DNA of 64,000 nt from Cinclus cinclus (lineage: Eukaryota > Chordata > Aves > Passeriformes > Cinclidae), in the NCBI RefSeq assembly GCF_963662255.1, contig NC_085048.1, positions 103,760,499 to 103,824,498 of the forward strand, given 5' to 3'. The notes under the pieces were generated by a model. It did no database searches. It had not been told where the DNA came from and saw only the letters and a list, made by a program, of their open reading frames with translations. This document shows positions 24,643 to 36,180 of this stretch, one piece after another (position 1 is the stretch's first letter; each line of letters starts with the position of its first letter). Made by a program: the position numbers and the translations under genes.

Positions 24643-26490
24643 TGGACAGAGGAATTAGGAAGTATGGCCAAATAAGCCAGGTATATGCACTGCATTTTTC
24701 TTTCAGCCATGAGTCACAGTGTGGTCCTCCTTTCCAGAGGAGCTGACTGAGGCAGAAAGAAGAGAAGTAACTGGGATCCCATAATAAGCTGGAAGTTGAA
24801 CAGGAATCCCATTAGCTCCTTTGTTTCAATGTTAAACTGTGTTGCCTTGACCCCAGCCCACAGGTAGCGTTCCTGTCCATGGCTATTGTCAGGCAGCTGT
24901 ATGAATGTGTTCCCAAATTAAATAATGTGGCATTGTGCTGGATGACTAGCACTTACACACTAAATTATCATAGCTCTGCCTGACCTTGGCAGCATCATAG
25001 GGTTCATATTTTCAGAAAGATGAATTGTTCTCAGAACAATTTCTTCAATGTTTTAAACACACACACTTTTCTTTAACCTTATGGACGCATGGTTTTTACC
25101 TCCTTTTGCTGCTCTGATTTTAAAAACACCAGTCCCAAATCCAGCGCCAACTGAAGTCAATAAAAGGGCTCTTGCTGACTTCTGTTTAGGTACTTTATAC
25201 TCAAATTAAACTCTAGGAATGGAGCCTAAAATGGGAGAAAAAGATGAAGTGTACAACTTTATGGAGTTCAAAAGAAAACCTTCTAGTTGTGTTTTCAAAT
25301 CTTGGCTGCTCTTTTCTCAGGTCTAAGAGCAGCAGGGCAGGACACAGTGATTCTCTTTCAGGCTCATCATCCCCTGGCTAACTTGCACTGTTTGTGTAAT
25401 GTTCTCCAGATTTGCTCGTTGTTGTACTTCAGATCAGGAGTAAAGGACATGTTTGCATATTTTTTAATGTGAATATTCAGGCCACGTTGTATTTGGGGGA
25501 AGTTACAGCTCGGCTCAGCTCCTCTGTAGAATGTACAAAATGGTTTAATTTTAGTCTGTTCTGATGAATTACATTGTCCACACTCAAAGTTCCTTTGGAC
25601 TACACCTCAATCATGTTCTGAGAGGAAATCAACTCCTTTAAACAAGTTATTAATTAAACATTAAAAACAAAGGAAAGGAGTGGAAAATATAGACTTGCAA
25701 CCTTTTCTTGGAGATGGTTTCCCAGTGTAGTGTAACATAAACAGATTAACTGCAGTGTTTATTCAGTGTGAAAAAGCAGTTCCAAGAGCCTCAGGTGCTT
25801 GCCAAGTCCATAATTGTACCTCCTTAAATACTTTGATTACTTGGAACTACAATAAGAGAAGCACAAACACATGCTTTCTATTTTCTTGTCAACAAAACAC
25901 CTCCAACAAATTAAACTGTATTTTGTCTAAAAATTTTCAACAATATTTTTTCCCCTCCTGTCTTGAAGAGGAAGGGGGATCAAAGGGACCCTAGTTCCCC
26001 TCCTGGCCTCACCAGTGCCACCCATGGACCCCTAGGCTGCAGGGTCTTCACAAGGGCTCTCCTGCCACAGGGACCAAGGTTTGTTATAACATTTCAGCCA
26101 GTGGCTGCAGTATTGAACCTGGAACCTTGTGCTTGTCAGGAGCATGATTTCTTCTGGAGTTGGGTAGGTTTTATTCTTACAGTTTTCTGTAATAGTTTTC
26201 TCCCATGGCTGATGACTTCACAGCTTTTTAAAATGCAGATTCTCTGGGCAATCTGTCTGTTTAGCCTGTAAGTGATACTTGGGCATTATTAAATGTCCAC
26301 ATGCATCTGCAGATGAGCATTTGCGTAATCTCATTCTCCAGCTATATCCCAGGAAGGTTTTAAGGAATTCCTCAGTCAAACAAAACCATGCTGTTTCTGA
26401 GCTTCTCCCTCCTGAATGCCAACCATATGTAGGCAAACCCAGCTCTTTGGGGAATGGTGTGTGGAGGGTGAGATTTCTGCTTCGTACCAG

Positions 26491-26492
<2 letters not shown>

Positions 26493-26557
<65 letters not shown>
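26493..26557. repeat. poly-A homopolymer, 65 bases
   Basis: An uninterrupted run of 65 A. Birds lack active L1-type machinery that leaves many A-tailed retrocopies, and I recognise no parental gene in the upstream 300 bases, so a simple repeat is the safest call. The very long perfect run could also reflect a sequencing or assembly length error. It produces spurious polylysine and polyphenylalanine frames on the two strands. Confidence 0.95.
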
Positions 26558-26562
<5 letters not shown>

Positions 26563-29500
26563 TTCTGCTTCCGAAATTGCATCTGAACACAAGTGTAATG
26601 AGAATTGCTCATCTCACAGTGAGAACACGCCAGTGCACTTAGCCCAGATTTGGTCTCAAGAAAAGCAGCCTGAATATTGTACTTATTCTTCTCATATCCC
26701 TTTACATCTCAAGCCTTGATTACATATCTAAAAAGAAATTCCCATCTTTTTGAAGGGGGTAGTGATGTGCCTTGTAGTCTCTCTCCAGCAAGTTTCACAT
26801 TGCACTAACCTGAGGTAATGAAAGCTCAGTGTAGGTGAGGGGATGTGTCCATAACAGACCTGGGGAGATTCAGTTGCTGAACAATGAAGACCTGAAGTCT
26901 AAAAATCTCCTTTCTCACTGAAGGGGGGAAGCTTTTCTCATGGCACAGACAGTGAGATTCCCAGAGCCTGTTTGGAGGGAGACATTTCCCTTTCCTGGCA
27001 CCCATGAAGGTTGGCAGTGACCTGGGAATACAAAGTGTGACAAGACACTTGCTGATTTTATTTCTCTGAATCCAACAGCCCTTTTTAAAGGCAGAAGAAT
27101 GCCTGCATTTCCACCTCACTTTAATAGTTTGCCTGTAGATCCCATCCCTCTGTATCACAAAGAAATCATTGTGTCCTGCTGTGTAATTAATACGCATGTA
27201 CGGTGTGGCAAACATTTTCCTGTAGACTGCTTATTTTTGCCTGTAAATTACAGGAAATCCTATACAATACACCTGGGAGCCCTGCAGCTTGAAATTAGAA
27301 TACAAACCATCCCCACCTCCTCTTGCTTGGCCAGATTACCAGTCAAATTTTGAAACTTTTTTTGTTTGGATGTGTAATAAATTCTGACAGTGATGGACTT
27401 GCTCACTTCTGTTCATCTTAAAATTAATGCAGGTTTTAGTTCTGAAATAAAACCAGTTTATGGCTCACAATAACTACAAAGGGATGAAACTGCATGGAGG
27501 TTTCCAGTTGTCAATTTTGTTCTGTCACACATGCAACACACAAATTTGTAACAAAATCCCTACAGTTTAAGGTATATTGGCAGTAAAATCAATGGCCAAG
27601 CCTCAGATCTGTGTGATGTCACATCTTTGTGAGCCTTGAGATCATATTAAAACAGCAACAGCTGTTACCCGTTGGAGACACAGAGACCTTTTGAAGGGAG
27701 GCTCCATATTTTCCCTTTCTCTGTGAATCCCAGTGAGAAAAGAACTCTCCAGAAAATGGTGATGCCAATTGCCAGAGCATTAAGACCACCAGTCCTCATT
27801 AGCTTGGTACAGGCTAATCACAGTCCATTACGTCCATTCTGTTTACTTTTGGGGTGTGTGGATGCAGACAACAGTGCACCCTCTGGATGCTGTGTGCCCT
27901 CTGTGCTGGAAAATGCACAGCTTTGTCTCTTGCTGTCCAGTGACTGCTCCAGCTCAGGAAGGGTACAGGAGTTTAGGGAAAAGATGGCTCGTAGCTCTGC
28001 GCTGTGCTGAAAGCTGCTCCCGCAGAGTGCTCTGCCAGACATAAACACAACCCTACAGGTGAGGCAGTTCAGCCTCTTTGGAGCTCTTGCCTGGCTCTGA
28101 CTCCTTCCCTCTTAAACTGGGAATGGCAATTGCATCTGTTTATTAGCAAGCATCAGAGACAAGCAAATTCCCAGCTCTGAGAAGATCTGTTCAAAACAGA
28201 AGGCGGCCAAATCCTGATTTGCATTTCAGCAGGGTAAATCTACTCAAAATCAGGACTCACACCAAAGAGCTGCCTTGAAGTTTGACAACACAGTTCAAAA
28301 ACCATGTTGTCCTGAAAGTGCAATAAGAGGAGGTTTGGATGCAGCTTCCCTGGGGGAGAAGTCCCAGCAGGAATTCCTTCTAGGTGTCACTGGTCAAGGA
28401 AGCAGGGAGTAGAGGAAAAATTAAGTCTCACTGGGTGAGCCCACCTGTGCATTTTTAACTGTTTTATTCCAAACTTCCCTCCATCAAAGGTACTGCCCTG
28501 GTCCTGGGCACTTCAGCAATTTGTTATTCACAGGATTTGAATAGGAGTGTGTAAACAGACAGAAAAATCTTGTCATGCCTAGACTTCATCAATGTCTTGG
28601 AAAATCAGGAACACCAAATACATTTGCTTTGTAAGGCATCTGATGCACTGGTATCATTGGAAGCTGTTACTTCAAAGCCATGATATCATTGTGAAGAAAT
28701 ATGATGTCAGGGCTGTAAAAGAAGGAAATAAAAACTTGCTAAAATTCCTTTTCATATTTGGAAGTTTCCATTTTCCACTGAACAGAAAATACTCTGTTCT
28801 CTTTCCTGCGACCTTCACCTTCTTTATAAGTACCCCTGCCAAGAGCGGTAAGGGTACACAGGAACCACCATTCCCCTTCTCCCAGTGGGAATATAGCTAC
28901 CTTTTATTACTAGAACTAGTTCTTTCTTTAATGGTTTTGTAGTAAAAGTTAAAAAAAGAGTGTGAGAGAGAAGAAGAAAGTGGCCTTTTTAACTACTACA
29001 AGAGGTATTAGAGAGTCAGCCAACCTCTGGAATCACTTCTCATTTTCCATGAAGCTGGGTAAGGAGTGTTACAGAGTTTTTTTGGGTAAAGTTTATTGGA
29101 ACTTCACAGTAGGATTACAAAAATGTGGATAGTCTGATTGTTTTTGTTTAATAGGACTCAAGACTCCTGGCTCTACCTGACTTTAAAGTCTTACTGCCCC
29201 TTAAATTTTCTCCAGAGTTTTGAGTCTGTGGTATGAAACAATCATTCACATGAAGGTCATTTTGCCTCATGCTGCAGGGTGCTTGTACCTTTTGGGTGTG
29301 AAACTCTGCAGGGTTCTGTGGTGATACCTCAGGTGACTGATATGCCCTCTTTGTATATCACTTGTCCAAAAACCTGGGAAATTAAAAGAAAGTTTGCATC
29401 AATACCAGCAGTCATAGATCTGGACTGTGACTGTGTCTCTGCAGGTTTGATTTGGGTGGGGAGGTGCAAAAACGTAAATTGTGGTTTGGCTTTCAACTGC

Positions 29501-30996
29501 TTCCTCCTCTAGTGGTAATGATGTAGTCACTAGCTCTGAATTTTTGGCCTCTTTCCATCCTTTAACATGACAATGGCTCTCAGCTCTCACCAGGAGTGAG
29601 CAAAGCAATTAGGAACAGATGAAATGACACAAGCTCCCCTTAGGCTTAAACCCAGCCTGTTCTTAGGAGGTTAAGTTTGTGGAAACCCAATCTTTTCCTT
29701 TCTTTCCTGTCCATGGTTTTTTTCTTTCTGTCTGGCTCTCTCTGATGAGGTTCTGCCACTGGACCAGGGATATTTAAACAGTAAGAAACAGGTACTGCAG
29801 ACAAGCCATGTTTTGTGTGTCTGAGAGTCTCAGATAAATACTGATATTTCCTGAGCTCATCTGAACCAAACTCAAAGCCTTTTGATCTAGTTCTTTGCTA
29901 ATTATATTTCCTTGCTAGTGCAGAAAATGGGCAAATGTGATTTCCTTGGTTACTCCATCCTTGCGCTCTGTGGAACTGTTTCTTTGGGCAGTCCTTCCAA
30001 CCTTCTCTGAAGCCTCTTGGATTTTGTCAGTGGTGAAGGCTAACTTCTTCTCCTATATGGTTGTTCTTTCCAATTGGATATTCCTTCATAGTTCCACACT
30101 CCATACCTGTCTCACATTGCTGGTGAGGACATATCCTTGTTACCCTGCCCAAAATTTCACTGGGTGTCAAATCCAGTCCTGATCTAGAGCTGCCACTAAA
30201 AAGGGAATGGTCTGGGTTGTGTTTATCCAAGGAAGAGAAATTACCAGTTAATGACAGGAAAACCTGAGACAAAGCATTTGTTTAAGAGTGGTACAATGCT
30301 TGGCAAACCTTGTTCTCAAACAAGTTTTTGGGGCAATATTTTAGACAGAGACTCTTTGATGATGCTGGCTGTCAGATTGTAAGGACAAGTAAAGCAAATA
30401 TTTTTTTTCTATGTGTTACTGGTTAGATTATAATGTTTAAAGTAATCCTTTTATCATCTGGCTGTTTTTCTAACCAGCCTAGAATTGCCAGAGGCTCAGC
30501 AAACTTGGTAGCTCTTGTGGTAGGTGAAAGAATCACGATAAGAGCGGATATTCCCAACCTCGAACAACTCTAATTAAGAGTAATTCTCAGTAATGGACTT
30601 TAGCTGCAGGCTAAATAAATACTGCTCCTGAATATTTTTCTTAAATCATGCAAGACTGTGTTAATTGAAACTCTCAGATCTTCTAGTTTGAGCCCAGCTC
30701 CATGTTCTCAAATTTCTGCATGTGTTGCTGAAGTGCATCTACTACCAGCAAAGTAATTAAAGGCATGGCTGTGTCACCTTTCAAGTCTTTGTTACAGGGG
30801 TCAGCCTGGCCCCAAAACACTGTCTTTGAGCTAGAACATGGTGTGCAGAATGGTGCAAAAATGAGAGTTTGGTTTTACCAATTGAAAAATACCTATCTCG
30901 AGTCCCTTTGGAGGTGTCTCTCTAACTGCTTCAGGACTACAGGCAGAGAATGGGAAGGGGACAGGTTAATATAAAGAGGGCTGAATTTTAGGCAAC
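26558..30996. other. unique non-coding DNA
   Basis: Short scattered open frames only. A stretch at 27120-27340 with words such as GTAATTAATACGCATG is mildly enhancer-like. Nothing else was recognised. Confidence 0.55.
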
Positions 30997-31252
30997 TTTT
31001 CTTTTCTTTTCTTTTCTTTTCTTTTCTTTTCTTTTCTTTTCTTTTCTTTTCTTTTCTTTTCTTTTCTTTTCTTTTCTTTTCTTTTCTTTTCTTTTCTTTT
31101 CTTTTCTTTTCTTTTCCTTTCCTTTCCTTTCCTTTCCTTTCTTTTTCTTTTTCTTTTTCTTTTTCTTTTTCTTTTTCTTTTTCTTTTTCTTTTTCTTTTT
31201 CTTTTTCTTTTTCTTTTTCTTTTTCTTTCTTTCCTTTCTTTTCTTTTTCCCC
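30997..31252. repeat. compound pyrimidine microsatellite CTTTT / CCTTT / CTTTTT
   Basis: Three phases follow one another on the plus strand: 23 units of CTTTT (31001-31115), five units of CCTTT (31116-31140), then 14 units of CTTTTT (31141-31224), ending in an imperfect TTTC-rich tail to about 31252. One strand is pure pyrimidine and the other pure purine, with mirror symmetry, which is the arrangement that can fold as intramolecular triplex (H-DNA). The minus-strand open frame through it (Lys/Arg/Glu only) is an artefact of the array. Confidence 0.97.
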
Positions 31253-34200
31253 TCAAGAAAGAGGGAGAGGTAGAATGACTGAAACCTGGTTTTGATACAA
31301 AGACTTTAAGCTGAGAGGAGAAGGACATGGCAGAGCTTTGTTGGCACCTCTAAAGCAGCTGTTTGTCTTTCCTTCCTCTCTGGGATTAATTCTAATGTCA
31401 CTGTGCTGCTGCTGAGCATCTGTGAAGGACCCCTACTGAATCCACAAGTGTTCCCAGAGTGCACAGAAACAGGGAAAACACAGAAATGGTGCTGGAGGAG
31501 ACCATGAAGGAAAGGCAGCAAGATCAGCTTCTGCTTTGCAAAATTCACCGAGTGCACATGTACAGAAGTGGTGGTTTGGGGGAGCAAAGTGGCAAAATAG
31601 AAGGGAAGACTTACTTGTTTTGCCAAGCAGGAAAGCACAAATCCCCCAGGAAATAAACAGCATTCTAAGCTTTCTGGTGGTCATTGCCAATTGTGGAGGG
31701 AGAGAAAAAGCAAAAAGAAAAAAGGATCTTAAGCGTGCTTAGCACAGGATTTGTATGAACAAAGAGATTAGGGTCAGGTTTTCAAAGGTGTAGGAAATGC
31801 TTTCCCTGCCTTACTTTTGTGCTCACAGCATGGGGAAGGTTGGCCACACTAGGACAGCACTGTCTACCATCTTAGTGTCCATAAAAATTCTGGAAGAATT
31901 CTCCTTACACCATAACTGCAAAATCTTCCTTGTTTTAGTGAGTTCAAGTCAAACATTGACTGGCATTTGATCAGAAGGTGGTCTGATTTTTAAAATTATT
32001 ATTATTTTTAATGCAGTTTAATTATACTGAAGTTATATTGGGGGTTCAGTAACCACTGGCTTGAAGATTAACTGAATTATGAAAGCTGAAGTGTTGCTAC
32101 CAGCATCAGTTAATGACAAGGTCACCACCACTGTCATATTCAAAAGAAATGTTACACTTGAATGAGGCTGAGATGGCTGCACTGTCCCATGGTTCCAGGT
32201 AGAGAAAATGAAACAAGGGCTCCTTGGGTACTGTTTTATCCCATGTTTGAATCTAATGCATTTTTTTTTCAGCTCATTTTGGTTCTGCTGTGTTCCCTCA
32301 ACATATGGAGTCCCTAGATATTAAGCTGCAACATGGAAACTTTGGGGGCTGGGAATTACAGATCATGAATAGATTGAAAAGTCCCACTGAATGCTCCCTT
32401 GGGTTGTTTGTGTAAAGATTAATTTTTGTTGTTTCTGCCTTTAACAAAAATCAAGGAAGGCTACAATTATTTTTGTCTTCCAGGCTGTAATGGGGATCAG
32501 ACTTTTAGCATGCCCTGTACACCAGCACATGAGCACAGAGATGCATCTCAGGAACTGACTCAGAAAGGTGGTGTTAATTGAAAAGGGGAAGTGTAAGAGA
32601 TCTTGTTGGAGATATGGGGGAAATTAACTGTTAAGTTCTTGATGTTTGCACACTATTTAATTCAAAGCTCTGATTTTATAATTTAGTGTAAATCAAACCA
32701 GGGGATAATGATATTGCACTTGACCTTGTGCTGCCGAAGTCAGTGAGAGCAGGATTAGTCCTGGCATTGTTCAGCTGGGGACAGAGTAACTCAGGGGGAA
32801 TTTCTCAGAGCCTATTCTCTTGTTGATCGGTGCTGTTTGATCTGTGCTGTAAGGCTGCAATACTGAATTTGTCTGGTGTGGTTTTGATGAAATGGGTTAG
32901 TGGCAAGTTGAGGAAAGGAAGAGCCTTTTTGGAACCAAAGCCATAGTCTGACCCAAAAAAGCCTCAGCCATAACTGGAGCTCATGCCTTGTTGGGAGCAA
33001 ACTGGAGCAGTCACTCAGCTGGGTGGGTGTCTGAGAGCACCCTGAGCTGCCTCAGCACAAAAGGAATGAGCTACTTTCCCTGGCTGTTTAAGGTACCAGC
33101 AGAGCAGGGGTAACAATCAACTGGAGGGCCCTAAAATCTGAACCCACGTCAGCTCTTTGCAGAGCGACTGCATCTCTGTGTCATTACTCTGAAAGAGGCC
33201 ACTGACTGCACTCTGCTTTTCTTTCCCACCTCCCATCACAAAGTCTGATTTCTTTGGACCCCAGTCTGGCTGACAAGCTTTGTTAAACCTCCTGGCTCAT
33301 CTTCCTGTCCAGCCCTTTTTGGGGCACCAGCATGCAGACAGATGTCACCAGAGCCATCCGAAGGGAATGCTGTGGCAGAATCTCACCTCAAGTTTGGAAG
33401 AGGTATAAGTTTAGTGTAGACCTTGAAGAAGGAGCTGAGAAATGGTCAGCAAGGATGAAGGACAGGCTAGAGAGAGAGGTGAGCAGCAACTGGATGGGAA
33501 GAGAAGCATGGGAAGGAGATGGCAGAATAATGAAAGAACACATTGTCTAGGCACAAAGACTTAGAAAGAGTGTATTTGGACAGGAAAAAAAAGTCCAAAG
33601 CTTGGAGGTAAAATGGTTGAATTTATAAATGTTGCTCTTTTTTTCTCTGGTGGTGGATGTTCACGGCAACTTTAGCTGAAGGGTCCACTGGGTCTCCACA
33701 ATGTCTTGCTAAAACCGTGGAGATTCTACCTCTTAGACTCAGCTTATCTTATTTACCTGTCTCTTTCCCATCACAGTGCCAGTGCTAGAGCAGAGAGTGG
33801 ATGTGCTCAGGCTCATTGACGCTGTGAAGTACTGGGAGCACCTCGGACACTCCTTTATCAGTTGGCTGTGGTTATGCATTTACTGCCACCCTTCTTCTAT
33901 GTCTCCAGTATTTGCAGTGGGAAAGAAGGAGGTCAGGATAATCTTGTGCTGTAGAAAAAGAGCCAGACAAGAAACCTGATCATATTAATACTAGTATTAA
34001 TTATTATTAATAACAACAAATTATTTAGAAAAATATCCTGTTAATGCTGAATAGAAGAATTGCATTTGCTCTTCATGGAAAGTACTTGAGACGCTGTTGT
34101 TAACTGCTCTTCAGTGCATCTTGGAGGCAGGAACATTTCAGTCTGCAATGTTAAAAACACCCATTTGCTTTTTCTAATCGTAACGAAACTGTGGATCAGG

Positions 34201-35628
34201 GTGGGAGTGTTCCCTGTGAATTTGAGAGCCCCAGCATTCCAAGAGTGCTGCCTTTTCTTTCAACAGCCAAATGCATTTAAAACTGTGGCTGTCCTTTCTG
34301 TTGCTACCCACTTCCTCACCAATCTTTGTGACGAGCAGCAGTTCCAGCTTTATCTAGATTTTCCATGAGCCTTTGCAAGTAGAAGCTATGGCTGTAAGCT
34401 GAGAAGTACTGGAAGCTGCCCCTTGTAGGATAACAAAGTGCATCTTCAAGTAAAGAATTTGGAAGATTTGGGCTCATAAATTGTTTTTATCTGAACTCTC
34501 CAGTCCACACAAACCAATATTTCTTCATGTTCAGTTACTCTTCAGACAGGTACATGGTTGCAGTTCTCAGGCTTATAAAGGAGGCACAGTGCACTGAAAG
34601 GGATAAAGCAGTGGGAAACAAATCCAAACCACATGTAGGGAGATGTGTGTCTGCCTGGTGAGATATTTATGTGCTTCTGAACCTGTGTCTTTTCACACGG
34701 GGATTGAAATTTGGTCTAATCACCGTGTGAGATGTGGAGGGTGAGCTTGCCTTCAGCCCTAGAGCAGGATCTGCATGCCTGGCAATTGCCACGTACATCT
34801 GAGAGCTCTCTCTGCTCAAAATCAGCTCTCTTTCTAACAGACAGGGAGTTGGGAATCACAGTAAGAGCCCTTGCACAGCTCAGTTTTTCTGGGTAGTCTC
34901 TCCATGGTTAATAAATTAGTTGGGCTTGATGGGAGCCGGAGCAGTGTTTTGGTTTCCAGGCCGCTGGGGGCCCAGCACTGCATTCCTGCCGCTCCCTGGG
35001 CTCCCCTGGAACTGGCTGGGAGGTGTGGGGTGAACAAGATCAGACCCCTCGTCTGCAGGGCCTGAAGCCACATGCAGCCTCCAGTGACCTCCCTTGCTTC
35101 TCACAAACATGAAATTCATTGCTGGTTTAAGGGGGAAAAAAAGTGAGCACTTCAGCTTCTTTTCAAAATAAAGAGAAACAATAGAGCACAGTGTAGTAAG
35201 TTTCAAGTCTTTTATCTTTCTACAGATTCAACCACAGTATTGATTCTTTATTGACCTAAACTGTCCTAAGCGTGGCTGTGGTTTTTTCTCATATAGTCTA
35301 TGGGAGAGTTAAGGCAGCTACTACTTTAATATTGATTTTTGTGAAAAAGGTGCAGGAAAGGGGGCAATTTGTGTCTGCAGTTGCTCTTCACTATAAAAGA
35401 TACCATTGTTAGGAGCTTATAGCATTATATCAAGGGTCTTAATCTGTAGCAATCTTTTTTTACAACTTAGAAATAGGCTTGGGCAAATGTGTTATTGGTG
35501 TTAATGATATTTTGAAGTGAAGAAAATTTGTCAGCCTTTCCAAGTAAAATGCTCAACTTAACCATTTGAGAGCTTGACAGGTTTGTTACATCTGTTTGCA
35601 GGAATTATCTCTTTTGTTCCCCTGGAAG
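31253..35628. other. unique non-coding DNA
   Basis: Only short open frames (up to about 110 codons, 31306-31638, minus strand) without recognisable domains. No interspersed repeat was recognised. An AT-rich trinucleotide-like patch 'attattattattttta' lies near 31997 and a TTATTATTAATAA patch near 34000. Confidence 0.55.
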
Positions 35629-35661
35629 AAAAAAAAAAAAAAAGGAAGGAAAAAGAAAAAA
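35629..35661. repeat. A-rich simple repeat
   Basis: Fifteen A followed by GGAAGGAAAAAG-type purine sequence. A simple repeat directly before the enhancer-like block. Confidence 0.85.
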
Positions 35662-35679
35662 GAACATCCATTTGAATAA

Positions 35680-36180
35680 ACAGTGATAATAATGTTATCT
35701 GAATAAATCTTTAATAAATTGAAATTATTACTGCAGGCTTAAATAAGCAGTAAGTTTTGACAAGAAGGGCATTATCATCTAATTATACTTACTTCATGAA
35801 AGAGAGGGGCAAGGGCCAACCTGTGCACCATCGAAAGCACAGTAATAGAGTGATCCCCTCCTCAGACTAAAGAAGGAGCCATCAGACAACAATAAAACAC
35901 AGGCAGCGCTCTGTAAATTGCAACTGAACCCCTGATTCACACAGATTCACCATCTTAATTGTTATGAAAACTAGCGGAGCGGGATGATAAGTGCATGGCA
36001 GAGCAGCCTCTGCTAAGTGGATGAGAGAATCCTGTGCCAGATATTTTATGGTATTCCTAAAGGTTTCTTTAATTATCAATTAGTCACTGCTCTACATTAG
36101 CTTCCTATTGGCTAAGTGCTCGGTGTGAGTGCCTGGATCAGCATTTGCAAACAGGTGTAAAGATATAACTGATACCTAAA
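35680..36180. promoter_or_regulatory. candidate conserved non-coding element (enhancer-like)
   Basis: About 500 bases with no interspersed repeat and only a 65-codon open frame. AT-rich flanks rich in TAAT/ATTA words surround a mixed core. At 36070-36082 is TAATTATCAATTA, which packs several homeodomain cores, and a reversed CCAAT word (ATTGG) lies at 36107-36111. An E-box-type CAGGTG follows near 36152. The arrangement resembles developmental enhancers, but conservation has not been tested. Confidence 0.3.

Larger units (their letters stand above)
19986..26492. other. unique non-coding DNA
   Basis: Holds the longest minus-strand open frame of the window (23572-24108, 178 codons). It lacks a recognisable domain and has three long overlapping competitor frames in the same DNA, so it is most simply a GC-assisted chance frame. 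An A17-TT-A10 tract sits at 24614-24642. No repeat family was recognised. Confidence 0.55.

Noticed and set aside
26279..26719. 146-codon plus-strand frame with a polylysine block and antisense polyphenylalanine frames
   Set aside because: They exist only because the 65-base A run has no stops in any frame.
30966..31328. 120-codon minus-strand frame rich in Lys, Arg and Glu
   Set aside because: It is a translation of the CTTTT/CTTTTT satellite. Its repetitive basic composition comes from the microsatellite.
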